The notes under the pieces are model-generated. The model saw only the letters and a list, made by a program, of their open reading frames with translations. It did not search any database and was not told where the DNA came from. From the NCBI RefSeq assembly GCF_008123965.1, contig NZ_VSTH01000051.1, forward strand, positions 1-64,000: a stretch of 64,000 nucleotides of DNA, written 5' to 3'. The stretch is from Bradyrhizobium hipponense (GTDB lineage: Bacteria > Pseudomonadota > Alphaproteobacteria > Rhizobiales > Xanthobacteraceae). Each line of letters opens with the position of its first letter. The first letter of the stretch is position 1. Shown piece by piece: positions 17,402 through 24,900 of this stretch. The position numbers were made by a program, and so were the translations under genes.

Positions 17402-18079
17402 TTAAACGTACTCGCGCCAGATGGCCTTTTCGCCGAGCGTCTCGACGAAGGCCCTGTGGGCGGCGATATCCTCGTTGGTCAGTCGGCTCGCCAGCGGTGT
17501 TGGTCGCTGTCGAGCCGGCTTGACCTCTTCCTCTTCAGCAGCGCCGGCCAGAAGGTCGAGCTGCATGCCGATCTGCAGACCACCGCGCATCTCGACGTAG
17601 ACTTGAGCCAGAAGCTCGGAGTCCAGGAGAGCGCCGTGTTCGGTTCTTCTCGAAGTGTCGATGTTGTAGATGCTGCAGAGAGCATCCAGCGTGTGCTTCC
17701 TGCGGGGATGCACCTCCCTGGCCATGGCCAAGGTGTCGACGACCTCATTCTCAAGCGGTGCAATGCCGAGCCGATCCAGCTCTTCATTTATCATCGAGAT
17801 GTCGAAGGTGGCGTTGTGCGCCACCAGTCTGGCCCCCTCGATGAAGCTCAAGAAGCGATTGTGGATCCGCTTGAACGTCGGCTTCGTTGCGAGGAAGACG
17901 TCGCTCAAGCCATGGATCCGGTATGCCTCCCGGCTGACAGGCATCAGCGGGTTGCAATATTGGTGGAACGTCCTGCCGGTAGGGACCATGTCGACTATCT
18001 CGACACAGCCGATCTCGACGACTCGATCCTTCTTGCGATCGAGCCCAGTCGTTTCCGTGTCGAAGATAATCTCCCTCAT
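17402..18079 (-). CDS. DnaQ-like 3'-5' exonuclease (DNA polymerase III epsilon type)
   Basis: 225 aa DEDDh exonuclease. Exo I is FDTETTGLD (Asp and Glu), Exo II is VAHNATFDISMI, and Exo III is the HGALLDSELLAQVY segment with the catalytic His and Asp. It would proofread or trim DNA ends. No DNA polymerase is found in the window, so the phage probably uses the host replicase and this subunit may act on it or alone. It overlaps the next upstream ORF by 4 bp. Confidence 0.9.
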   Translation of the reverse strand: MREIIFDTETTGLDRKKDRVVEIGCVEIVDMVPTGRTFHQYCNPLMPVSREAYRIHGLSDVFLATKPTFKRIHNRFLSFIEGARLVAHNATFDISMINEELDRLGIAPLENEVVDTLAMAREVHPRRKHTLDALCSIYNIDTSRRTEHGALLDSELLAQVYVEMRGGLQIGMQLDLLAGAAEEEEVKPARQRPTPLASRLTNEDIAAHRAFVETLGEKAIWREYV

Positions 18080-18327
18080 CGTTGTATCGGTCTCCTGGTG
18101 AACGGGTCGATGCCGTCTTCACGCATCTGGACGAAGAGCTGATCCTGGGAGCGATCCAGCACAGCCTCGGCCGCTGCCAGATACGCGGACCGAGCCAGCT
18201 CGATCTCGTGGGGAGAGGCCCCGGACAGCAGAGCCGCCTTGAACCTCTCCAGCGATGCAACCTGCACATGGATCGCCGCGTGCAGGTTGAGGTGGGCGTT
18301 AGCCCCTTCCGGGCTACGCTGCGTCAC
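18076..18327 (-). CDS. Small hypothetical protein (83 aa), GTG start
   Basis: A helical protein (HVQVASLERFKAALLSGASP; LARSAYLAAAEAVLDRSQDQ). The GTG at 18327 is the only start that covers the coding-like sequence. No domain recognised. Confidence 0.6.
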   Translation of the reverse strand: MTQRSPEGANAHLNLHAAIHVQVASLERFKAALLSGASPHEIELARSAYLAAAEAVLDRSQDQLFVQMREDGIDPFTRRPIQR

Positions 18328-18946
18328 GGATCCACGTCTTCCGGAACGTGATGCCTGTGCGCTGCTCGAACTGGCGGAGCTTCGCGATCACCTCGTCGGC
18401 GGTGAACTTGTTGTAGAGCCCGTCGAGCGAAGGCGCGTTGCCCTTGAAGAAGGTCGAGGTCGGCTTATCCAGCGGCCGGATGTCCTCGAACTGCACCAGC
18501 ATCAGCACGGTCTCGTTGCCGGCGATGCGGATGGTGTGCAGGTCATCGGCCTGCATGTAGTAGGACTCGCCGTTCGTGAAGCGGTAGCGGTTGGCTTCGT
18601 ACAGGATCTCCTCACCCGCGAAGGTGAAGCCGTTGCCGCCGTTCAGCGGCGTGTTGTACTCGAACCAGTTGAACACCTCGCCGACGTCATCGACGAGCGA
18701 GCGGCGGAACCAGACGTTCTCGACCGCGCCGGCTGCGACGTAGGTCTCGAAATCGTAGCGGTGATCGTGCGGTGCAACGACCTCGGGCATCGCCGAGACG
18801 TCACCGTCGAAGAAGTACAGCTTGATCGTCTCCTCCGGAGAGCGCTGGAGGCAGAGATAATCGAAGCCCTTGACGTGAAGGTCCTTGAAGGAGTGTTCGA
18901 CGATCTGGTCGATGTCGAGTCTGGCGGGCAGCGGCAGGTCGTTCAT
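18314..18946 (-). CDS. Cupin-like fold protein (210 aa)
   Basis: The central part has VVAPHDHRYDFETYVAAGAV, a beta-rich stretch ending with ESYYMQADDLHTIRIAGNE, and VLMLVQFEDI. The spaced His-x-His and the later His fit a metal-binding cupin (dioxygenase-like) barrel. A small-molecule dioxygenase or sugar-binding role is possible; nothing in the context decides. It starts by a TAATG overlap with the HTH protein upstream. Confidence 0.5.
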   Translation of the reverse strand: MNDLPLPARLDIDQIVEHSFKDLHVKGFDYLCLQRSPEETIKLYFFDGDVSAMPEVVAPHDHRYDFETYVAAGAVENVWFRRSLVDDVGEVFNWFEYNTPLNGGNGFTFAGEEILYEANRYRFTNGESYYMQADDLHTIRIAGNETVLMLVQFEDIRPLDKPTSTFFKGNAPSLDGLYNKFTADEVIAKLRQFEQRTGITFRKTWIRDAA

Positions 18947-19794
18947 TAGTGAACCTCTTTGAAGGTGATGCCATTCCCCGGCACGATGCCGAGGTCGTTC
19001 TTGAGACCTTTCAGGATGAAGCCGACCGTGCGGGTCCTGATCTCGTGGATGTCCGTGTGCTTGGGCTTGCTGTTCGGACGGTAGTGGCGGTGGACGATGT
19101 CCTTGTCGCCACCACGAGCGAGCGCCATAGCGGCCTTGACCAGGCGCTTGGGCATGCGGGCGCAGTTGCACCATCGCAACCATTCCAGCACGCCAAGTGC
19201 GCGGTCGATGTCGTCCCGCTGCGGAGCAGTCTTGGTGTCGCCGTCGAAGGGCTTCATCGCCGAGAGGAGGCGGATGCGCTCGATCTCGATCAGCTCGGCA
19301 CGCGACATGCCGATCATGTTCCAGCCGCCTGAGCGGCGACCGGAGGTGAGCCAGCGCTTCTCCTGGTCGGGAAGCTTGTCGACGATGGCGACCGACTCCA
19401 CGAGGAGCTGCCAAATCACGTCGTTATGCCGGGCTTCCTCGTACCCCTTGAGGTCGTAGGCCAGCTCGGCACCGCGCCGCAGCCAACCGAGAACCAGCGT
19501 TGCGTCCTGCTCGACGGAGGTGGACAGCTTGTCCTCCTTGTCGACAATCGGCTTCACGGTCTCGATCGCCTTCAGCACGTCGTCCGGGATCGGAACGCCA
19601 GAGCCACCAGCGATGCTCTTCAGCGTCGTCATTGGCTTGTAGCCGAACGGCTTGTCGGGCTTGCCCATCAGGCGGGTCAGCGTCGACGGTTGCAGTCCTG
19701 CATTGCGAGCCAGATCGGTGATGCTCCAGTCCTTGGTCTCCAAGATCTGGTTGATCCAGCCGATCACAATCGCTCTGGCGCTCTGGCTTTCCAT
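18946..19794 (-). CDS. HTH regulator, N-terminally paralogous to the phage repressor
   Basis: 282 aa. Residues 5-75 (ARAIVIGWINQILETKDWSI; TDLARNAGLQPSTLTRLMGK) align with the N-terminus of the repressor at 24901-25632 (KQLVIEWIDHILDRKKWNGT; TDLARAAELAPSTILRLLNN), including the spacing to GGSGVPIPDDV. The rest is a different, helical domain with no S24 fold. It probably reads the same or a related operator with a different output, for example an antirepressor, Cro-type or replication switch. Confidence 0.8.
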   Translation of the reverse strand: MESQSARAIVIGWINQILETKDWSITDLARNAGLQPSTLTRLMGKPDKPFGYKPMTTLKSIAGGSGVPIPDDVLKAIETVKPIVDKEDKLSTSVEQDATLVLGWLRRGAELAYDLKGYEEARHNDVIWQLLVESVAIVDKLPDQEKRWLTSGRRSGGWNMIGMSRAELIEIERIRLLSAMKPFDGDTKTAPQRDDIDRALGVLEWLRWCNCARMPKRLVKAAMALARGGDKDIVHRHYRPNSKPKHTDIHEIRTRTVGFILKGLKNDLGIVPGNGITFKEVH

Positions 19795-19802
19795 ATTGAT
19801 CC

Positions 19803-20147
19803 TCAGGCGGGAACGAGGGTGGGCTTCTGCGTGGCGACGGGTTTGCCCCCGAGGACTCGGCGCCGGGTGGCGCGGTACTCGAAGAGGTTCGTGCCGATGC
19901 GCTGCTGCGTGAGGTGCAGCAGGCCGTCCTTGCTGTCGGCGAGGACGCGGTCGGCAACGAAGTTGAGGGCTTGAACGCGGGTGCGTTCGGCGGACCGGAG
20001 CACGTCGCTTTCGGGCACCACGACCTGGCGGTCGAACTGGAGGTCACCCTGCCAGTAGACCAGGACGTCGCCATTGGCGGCGCCCTTGAGCCATTCGTAA
20101 TACTCGGAGAGAGCGCCCGGACCGATTTCCAGGACGGTTCTCGCCAT
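19803..20147 (-). CDS. Hypothetical phage protein (114 aa)
   Basis: MARTVLEIGPGALSEYYEWL then a segment (GDVLVYWQGDLQFDRQVVVP) and an HTH-like helical part (QALNFVADRVLADSKDGLLH). The last part, with LTQQRIGTNLFEYRATRR, looks like a winged helix. Function not known; a DNA-binding role is possible. Confidence 0.65.
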   Translation of the reverse strand: MARTVLEIGPGALSEYYEWLKGAANGDVLVYWQGDLQFDRQVVVPESDVLRSAERTRVQALNFVADRVLADSKDGLLHLTQQRIGTNLFEYRATRRRVLGGKPVATQKPTLVPA

Positions 20148-20479
20148 TACGCCACCAAGCTCTTCAGCAGGCTAGCGTGGGTCTCGACCGCGAGGCTGAC
20201 GCCTTCGAGGATCCGGCCGAGCTGAGCCACCGCCTCGACCTTGTCCTCGTGAGCCATCTCGGGCTCGTCGGACAGATCGAAGTCGGGCTCGAAGTCGACG
20301 TCGAACTCGTCTTCGTCTTCCTCGTCGTCGGGGCCCTGCTGAGCGAAGATCGACAGCTCCGGACCAGCGGGGTCGGTGCCGAAGATGTTGTTCATGAGGG
20401 CGACCACTTCGTCGGGAGCACCAGCCTGAGCCAGCGCCTCGCCAACCGTCTGACCGTCCTCAACTTGGATGAGTTGCAT
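20147..20479 (-). CDS. Acidic hypothetical protein (110 aa)
   Basis: Starts MQLIQVEDGQTVGEALAQAG. A very acidic stretch (DDEEDEDEFDVDFEPDFDLS) is followed by a helical tail. It lies directly behind an operator motif, and a strong terminator separates it from the ssb gene upstream, so it begins its own transcript leading into 19803 and the regulator. Acidic phage proteins of this kind can mimic DNA; that is speculation here. Confidence 0.7.
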   Translation of the reverse strand: MQLIQVEDGQTVGEALAQAGAPDEVVALMNNIFGTDPAGPELSIFAQQGPDDEEDEDEFDVDFEPDFDLSDEPEMAHEDKVEAVAQLGRILEGVSLAVETHASLLKSLVA

Positions 20480-20490
20480 TATAACTCCGC

Positions 20491-20504
20491 TTGCATTCGT
20501 GCAA
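20491..20504 (-). promoter_or_regulatory. Phage operator-like motif (site 5)
   Basis: Coding-strand TTGCACGAATGCAA, 12 bp before the start at 20479. Confidence 0.75.
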
Positions 20505-20521
20505 ATGATGGAATGTGAAAA

Positions 20522-20557
20522 GGGGCGCCCTGGCACGCACAACCAACAGGGCGCCCC
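20522..20557 (-). terminator. Strong terminator downstream of ssb
   Basis: An 11-bp perfect stem, GGGGCGCCCTG and its complement, with a 14-nt loop, followed on the minus strand by TTTTCAC. A second small hairpin (TTCCCCG/CGGGGAA, 20564-20582) lies just upstream of it. The 20558-20639 stretch holds no gene. Confidence 0.85.
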
Positions 20558-20639
20558 TCGATTTTCCCCGCTCAACGGGGAAGCTCAGTAGAACTGACCA
20601 GTCCGAAGCTTGGTCAGGACGTCATCGCCTTTGCAGTCG

Positions 20640-21278
20640 TCAAAAGGGGATGTCGTCGTCCAGGTCGTTGTTGCGACCGCCGCCGTTGCCGCCGCCGTTA
20701 CCGCCGCGGCTGCTGCCACGGTCATCACGGCCACCGCGATCATCCCGATCGTCACGGCCACGGCTACCGCCGCGGTCATCCCGATCATCGCGGCTCGACG
20801 AGCGACCCGAGGAGCGGCTGTTGCCGCCGCGGTCATCGCGGTCGTCGCGGCTGTTGTTGCGACCACCACGGCTGGAGCCGCGGTCATCGTCACGGTTATC
20901 GCTGCCGCCGCGGTTGTCGTTGTCGAACGACAGCTTCATCAGGGCATCGATCGGCGCGAAGGCGGGGATCATCACCTCGGTCGCGTACTTCTTGTTGCCG
21001 TCGTTGTCTTCCCACTCGCGGGTCTGGAGCTTGCCTTCGAGACGGACGAGGTCGCCCTTCTTGAGGTAGCTCTCGACGAACTTGATGGTGTTCTCGTTCC
21101 AGACGACGATGCGGTGCCACTCCGTCTTCTCGACGCGCTCGCCGGAACGCTTGTCCTTCCAGCTCTCGCTGGTGGCGACGCTGAAGTTCGCGACAGAGCT
21201 GCCACCGTTCAGGTGACGGATCTCGGGGTCCTTGCCGAGCCGACCAATCAGCTCAACACGGTTCAGACTTGATGCCAT
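20640..21278 (-). CDS. ssb: Single-stranded DNA-binding protein
   Basis: 212 aa. The OB-fold region is classic (SSLNRVELIGRLGKDPEIRH; VANFSVATSESWKD; EKTEWHRIVVWNENTIKFVE; GDLVRLEGKLQTREWEDNDG). After residue 120 the tail is long and low-complexity, made of Arg/Asp/Ser/Gly repeats (DDRDDRGG, SSRGGRNN), ending in the acidic tip DLDDDIPF that normally docks partner proteins. It protects phage ssDNA and recruits replication and recombination proteins. The tail's Asp-Arg repeats resemble the linker in the annealase. Confidence 0.95.
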   Translation of the reverse strand: MASSLNRVELIGRLGKDPEIRHLNGGSSVANFSVATSESWKDKRSGERVEKTEWHRIVVWNENTIKFVESYLKKGDLVRLEGKLQTREWEDNDGNKKYATEVMIPAFAPIDALMKLSFDNDNRGGSDNRDDDRGSSRGGRNNSRDDRDDRGGNSRSSGRSSSRDDRDDRGGSRGRDDRDDRGGRDDRGSSRGGNGGGNGGGRNNDLDDDIPF

Positions 21279-21318
21279 TTGTGGTCTCTCCTTTTCGACG
21301 TTTGCATTAGCATAGCGT

Positions 21319-21332
21319 TTGCATTCAAGCAA
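21319..21332 (-). promoter_or_regulatory. Phage operator-like motif (site 6)
   Basis: Coding-strand TTGCTTGAATGCAA, 41 bp before the ssb start. A partial second copy (TTTGCATTAGC on the plus strand) lies at 21301-21311. Confidence 0.75.
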
Positions 21333-21340
21333 GCGCTATT

Positions 21341-22894
21341 TCAAAATTCTGGCCCCATGAACAGGCCGGTCTTCTCGTTGAAGAGCATCAGGGCGGTGCC
21401 GGTGTTGCCGGCGATCCGCTTCAGTCGCACCTTCGGGATGATGATCTTCCTCGAGTTCGGGTTATCCGGGTCGTCGCCATGGACCACGATGCCGAGGTCC
21501 GGCTTGTTCGCCCAGTGAGCCGAGTCCGAGATGCTGTACAGCCCGGGAACCATGCCGGGGTCCAGCTTCGTCGGGTGAGCGACGACGACCACGCAGACGC
21601 CAAACTGCTTGGCGAACCGCTTCAGCTTTTTGATCGCCTTGCCGACGTATTCAGTCAGCGACATGGAGCCGGGCCGGCTGTGCTCCAGCTCGTTCCACGG
21701 GTCGATCAGCAGCATGCGGACTCCGTCACGAAACACCGCGGTCGCGGCGCGCTCGATCAGGAAGTCCAGGTCGATGTCGAAGTCCGCCGTCTCGTCATAG
21801 TCGATGAACTGGAAGTAGCGCTCGACAAACGCCTCGGCTTTCTTCTTCTCCTCGAACGACCAGGCCGCGCGCTCCTTTTCGAGATACGCGGTCATCAGCT
21901 CGTACGCCAGGAACGGCTTGACGTCCTTCTCGCCCGAGAAGATGGCGATCGGCCACTTGTGCTTCTTGGCCAGGATCACCGCCGCCTGGTTGATGAAGGT
22001 CGACTTACCGACGTTCGGCACGCCCGTGCAGACCACGAACTGGCCGCCGTAGAACTTCATCAGCTTGTCCAGCTCGTCGGACAGGCCGATCTCGCACATG
22101 ACCGGGATCTCCATCTCCGGATAGTCCGAGAGGCGGAACAGACCGGTGACGGGCCAGGGCCTGGCATTATCGATCATCTCCCGGACGCGCTCGGCGCCGA
22201 GATACTGCTTGACCTCGTTGAGGTCCTTGGGGGCGCGCAGCTTGCCCTTGTTCCTCTTGTCGGGGACGACCTCGTCCTTCGGGTACTCAGCCCAGAAGCA
22301 CTTGGCCGGACCGATGCGTCTGACCAGCTCCTTCGCCAGCCGGCGGCCGGGCTCGTCACCATCGGTGCAGATGATGTGGTGCTTGACCCGCATGATGTGC
22401 TCCATCAGGCGGGACATGAAGGCGAACTTGTCGTCATCATCCGGGTCGATGTCCCGGGCGTCGTCCGGAACATGGATCAGCTTGCCTTTGGCGTCACGGG
22501 CAGGGGGCGCCCCATCGGGAACCGAGATGATGTGCTCGTAGCCGGACTCCTTACCGGCCTGCACGTCGAACTCGCCCTCGACCCAGATCAGCGACTCCTG
22601 GCCGCACTCCAACTGCAGCATCGACTGCTCGTTGAGCAGTACGTCCGCGTTGAAGACGGTCTTGGGTGCGTTCGGTCTTTGCTGGAAGCGACGCTGGCCA
22701 TCCTGTGCCCAGCGGTACTTCGTGTTGATCTCCTCGCCGTATTCGAAATAAGGCCAGCAGAGGATGTTGCCGCGCTCGTCAGGTACGATTGACCCATCGT
22801 GCAAGCGACGCCCGCTGTAGAGCCCCATAGCCGCCGACATTTCCACGCTGAGGCCGCGGTCCTCGATTCCCCTCGCGTGCTTCTCGTTTAGCAT
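21341..22894 (-). CDS. Primase-helicase (Toprim plus RecA-like helicase, Twinkle/gp4 type)
   Basis: 517 aa. The N-terminal part has the 'RGLS' motif and a Toprim-like primase region (LIWVEGEFDVQAGKES; HIICTDGDEPGRRLAKELVR). From about residue 270 there is a hexameric helicase core with Walker A TGVPNVGKSTFINQA and Walker B MLLIDPWNELEH, then VVVVAHPTK. It would unwind DNA and prime at the phage fork. The zinc-ribbon normally fused at the N-terminus of such proteins is instead encoded by the overlapping ORF at 22779-23099. The ATG at 22894 is chosen over a TTG four codons upstream. Confidence 0.88.
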   Translation of the reverse strand: MLNEKHARGIEDRGLSVEMSAAMGLYSGRRLHDGSIVPDERGNILCWPYFEYGEEINTKYRWAQDGQRRFQQRPNAPKTVFNADVLLNEQSMLQLECGQESLIWVEGEFDVQAGKESGYEHIISVPDGAPPARDAKGKLIHVPDDARDIDPDDDDKFAFMSRLMEHIMRVKHHIICTDGDEPGRRLAKELVRRIGPAKCFWAEYPKDEVVPDKRNKGKLRAPKDLNEVKQYLGAERVREMIDNARPWPVTGLFRLSDYPEMEIPVMCEIGLSDELDKLMKFYGGQFVVCTGVPNVGKSTFINQAAVILAKKHKWPIAIFSGEKDVKPFLAYELMTAYLEKERAAWSFEEKKKAEAFVERYFQFIDYDETADFDIDLDFLIERAATAVFRDGVRMLLIDPWNELEHSRPGSMSLTEYVGKAIKKLKRFAKQFGVCVVVVAHPTKLDPGMVPGLYSISDSAHWANKPDLGIVVHGDDPDNPNSRKIIIPKVRLKRIAGNTGTALMLFNEKTGLFMGPEF

Positions 22895-23099
22895 TCTCAG
22901 ATCCAACCCATCCGCAATTTTTGCAGTTCCACACCACGCCGCTCACGTCGATCTTGACGCTGAGGCACTTGATTTTCTTGTGCGCCCCCTTCCGCTTGTG
23001 CGAGCACTGCGGACAGAGGGCGTACTGGTTGCCGAATTTGATGGAGCGGACCTTGATCCGCTCCTCGGACAACACCTTCTCGATGTCGACGCCGGCCAT
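22779..23099 (-). CDS. Primase zinc-ribbon protein, overlapping the primase-helicase
   Basis: 106 aa. Cysteine pairs YALCPQCSHKR and VWNCKNCGWVG form a zinc ribbon like that at the front of T7-type primase-helicases. After the second pair the ORF runs on 46 residues in a different frame from the helicase gene, overlapping it by 116 bp. Either two separate subunits or a +1 frameshift joins them. It directly follows the O-like gene. Confidence 0.75.
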   Translation of the reverse strand: MAGVDIEKVLSEERIKVRSIKFGNQYALCPQCSHKRKGAHKKIKCLSVKIDVSGVVWNCKNCGWVGSENAKREAREGNRGPRPQRGNVGGYGALQRASLARWVNRT

Positions 23100-23100
23100 G

Positions 23101-23913
23101 TCAGATCGCCGTGGCGCGTCGGCCGTTCACGCCAGCCCACTCGTTGACGGAGGTGCGCTTGACTGGCGGGCGCTCCGTCTCCCATCGGGCCTGGTTGATC
23201 CAAACCGACGCGGCGGCGATGTACTTGACCCTGGTGGGGTCCTGTTTGATCTCCGCGTTCATGCGCTCGGCGTAGTAGCGAAGGCCGGTCATCAGGTCGG
23301 TGAACTCGACCTCGTCCTCGCGCTCGACCTTCTCCAGCTTCAGCCACGCAGCCTTGCGGCTATCGCCCGGCTTCTTCGGGTAGAGATTCCAGAACTGCTT
23401 CCGGAAGTCTGTCGGCCAAGGCGCCGTGCGCCGGTTCTTGGTGGGAGGTTCTTTGGGAGGTTCTTCTTTTGGGTGGTTAAAGGTGTGATCCCCGTTCTCA
23501 CCCCGGTGTGAACCAGCTTCACTGCGGGTGTGATTGTCGTTCTCACCCCTGTGATTGTCGTTCACACCATGGGGGTGATCCTCGTTCACACTCTTGTCGG
23601 TGTCCCGTGCGTCCTTGCGCCGCGGGCTGTCGATCATCAGCTTGTAGACTGACGACCTGGTGGCGCCGGTCGGATGCGTCCGGCCGGTCGACTCGATGAT
23701 GCCGATATCTTCGAGCTTCTTCAGGTTCTTGTTGACCGCCTCGCGGGTCAGCATGCTGCGGGCGCTGATAGTGGTCTGTCTCGGATAGGCCTCGTCTTCG
23801 TCACCGGCAAAGTCGGCCAGGACGAGGAGCACCAGCTTCATCGTCGACGTCATGTCGTCGCGGTTCAGCTTGAAGGCCCAGTCGAGGGCTTCGATACTCA
23901 TTCGGATGTCCAT
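23101..23913 (-). CDS. Lambda O-like replication initiator with origin iterons in the gene
   Basis: 270 aa. The N-terminal winged-helix part (VLLVLADFAGDEDEAYPRQT; ISARSMLTREAVNKNLKKLE) is a typical HTH_36-type DNA-binding domain. The middle is a repetitive Asn/Asp/His-rich linker encoded by five iterons (23482-23592). The C-terminal part (FRKQFWNLYPKKPGDSRKAA; YIAAASVWINQARWETERPP) matches the helicase-loader end of phage O/DnaT-like proteins. It should bind its own iterons and load the downstream primase-helicase. The start could be M at 23913 or 23901. Confidence 0.85.
   Translation of the reverse strand: MDIRMSIEALDWAFKLNRDDMTSTMKLVLLVLADFAGDEDEAYPRQTTISARSMLTREAVNKNLKKLEDIGIIESTGRTHPTGATRSSVYKLMIDSPRRKDARDTDKSVNEDHPHGVNDNHRGENDNHTRSEAGSHRGENGDHTFNHPKEEPPKEPPTKNRRTAPWPTDFRKQFWNLYPKKPGDSRKAAWLKLEKVEREDEVEFTDLMTGLRYYAERMNAEIKQDPTRVKYIAAASVWINQARWETERPPVKRTSVNEWAGVNGRRATAI
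23482..23592. repeat. Iteron cluster 1: probable replication origin
   Basis: Five imperfect copies of a dyad like GTGTGATYNNCGTTCWCAC: GTGTGATCCCCGTTCTCAC, GTGTGAACCAGCTTCAC, GTGTGATTGTCGTTCTCAC, GTGATTGTCGTTCACAC and GGTGATCCTCGTTCACAC, spaced about 21-23 bp. They lie inside the O-like gene, as in lambda. On the minus strand the cluster is followed by a flank starting CACACCTTTAACCACCC that recurs at cluster 2. Confidence 0.8.
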
Positions 23914-23956
23914 GTCGTTGGGGGTGGGCTTGACACCCAAACCCGGGGCGGTGTAT

Positions 23957-23970
23957 TTGCACGAATGCAA
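23957..23970 (+). promoter_or_regulatory. Phage operator-like motif (site 7), rightward
   Basis: TTGCACGAATGCAA in plus orientation, 60 bp before the resolvase gene and 43 bp upstream of the leftward O-like gene start. It lies where the two directions of transcription part. Confidence 0.7.
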
Positions 23971-24029
23971 GTAAAAATGCAAGCCACGAGATGTGGGTGC
24001 AAATCTGGAACACAGCACTAGGGGTTCAG

Positions 24030-24638
24030 GTGGGTTCGATAATTCGTGTGGCCGGCATTGATCCGTCGATGTCCAATTTCGGCATCTGCCGCATGCTCCT
24101 GGACTGCGACACCCTCGAACTCCGGTTGGAACGCTTCAGAACGATCTGCACGGTGCCGCAGCGCGGTTCCAAGAAGGTGGTGCGCCAGAACTCCGACGAC
24201 CTGCGCCGGGCTCAGGAGCTGCACCAGGGCTTCCAGGAGGAGCTGAAGGACTGCATTCTCGGCTTTACCGAGGTACCATCAGGCTCGCAGCATTCCCGCA
24301 GCGCGCTCGGCTTTGGCATGTCGATCGGGATCCTGGCGTCGTCGCCGATCCCGCTGATCGAGGTCATGCCCTCAGAGACCAAGCTCGCCAGCGTCGGTGT
24401 GCAAACGGCCGAGAAGCCGGAGATCATCGCCTGGGCTGCGGCGCTCTACCCGGACGCTGACTGGATTCGCTATCAAAAAGACGTCACCCGGGGCCAGAAG
24501 AGGCGGAAAGCCGGTGACTTGCACGACGACAACGAGCACGTCGCGGACTCGATCGCAGTGACTCATGCTGGCATTCGAACCAGTCAGTTCAAGCAGACGC
24601 TTGCATTGCTGCGAGCGACCCACAAGAACCTTGGCTGA
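24030..24638 (+). CDS. RuvC-like Holliday junction resolvase
   Basis: 202 aa, GTG start inferred from the position of the first beta strand (IIRVAGIDPSMSNFGIC). The RNase H-like catalytic acids are visible: Asp in GIDPSMS, Glu in LGFTEVPSGSQHS, and the C-terminal DDNEHVADSIAVTHAG. It would cut branched DNA made by replication and recombination before packaging. An in-frame ATG at 23991 is an alternative start. It is one of only two plus-strand genes in the first 40 kb. Confidence 0.8.
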   Translation: MGSIIRVAGIDPSMSNFGICRMLLDCDTLELRLERFRTICTVPQRGSKKVVRQNSDDLRRAQELHQGFQEELKDCILGFTEVPSGSQHSRSALGFGMSIGILASSPIPLIEVMPSETKLASVGVQTAEKPEIIAWAAALYPDADWIRYQKDVTRGQKRRKAGDLHDDNEHVADSIAVTHAGIRTSQFKQTLALLRATHKNLG

Positions 24639-24900
24639 AATTTCAAGCGACCGAGTCGGTCCGAGACTATTGATTCGTTTGCACTTTCCGGCGATTTTGG
24701 AACGTATAGAGAACAAAAAAACGTTTGCAATCGTGCGGAACCTCGCGTAGGTGGCGTATTAGCATCCGCGCAAACGGATTGGAGCCAACGACCATGAATG
24801 CAAATCTTCTGAGATTTCGAGCAAAGCAATAATTCAACTCCGGTCTCCTTCAGGTGACGGAAAAGAAATTCTTCGCGAACCGTGCTATGGAGGATCGCAA
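24639..24900 (+). promoter_or_regulatory. Repressor control region
   Basis: A 260-bp non-coding stretch upstream of the repressor. It has variant operator sequences: TTGCAATCGTGCGG at 24724-24737, TAGCATCCGCGCAA at 24760-24773 and a half site ATGAATGCAAAT at 24794-24805. The middle one matches site 58474 apart from two bases. This layout fits autoregulation of the repressor. No gene is seen. Confidence 0.6.

Noticed and set aside
20585..21272. Long Ala/Thr-rich ORFs on both strands over ssb
   Set aside because: They are mirror frames of the SSB Arg/Asp/Gly repeats; only the SSB frame has a domain and a ribosome-binding site.
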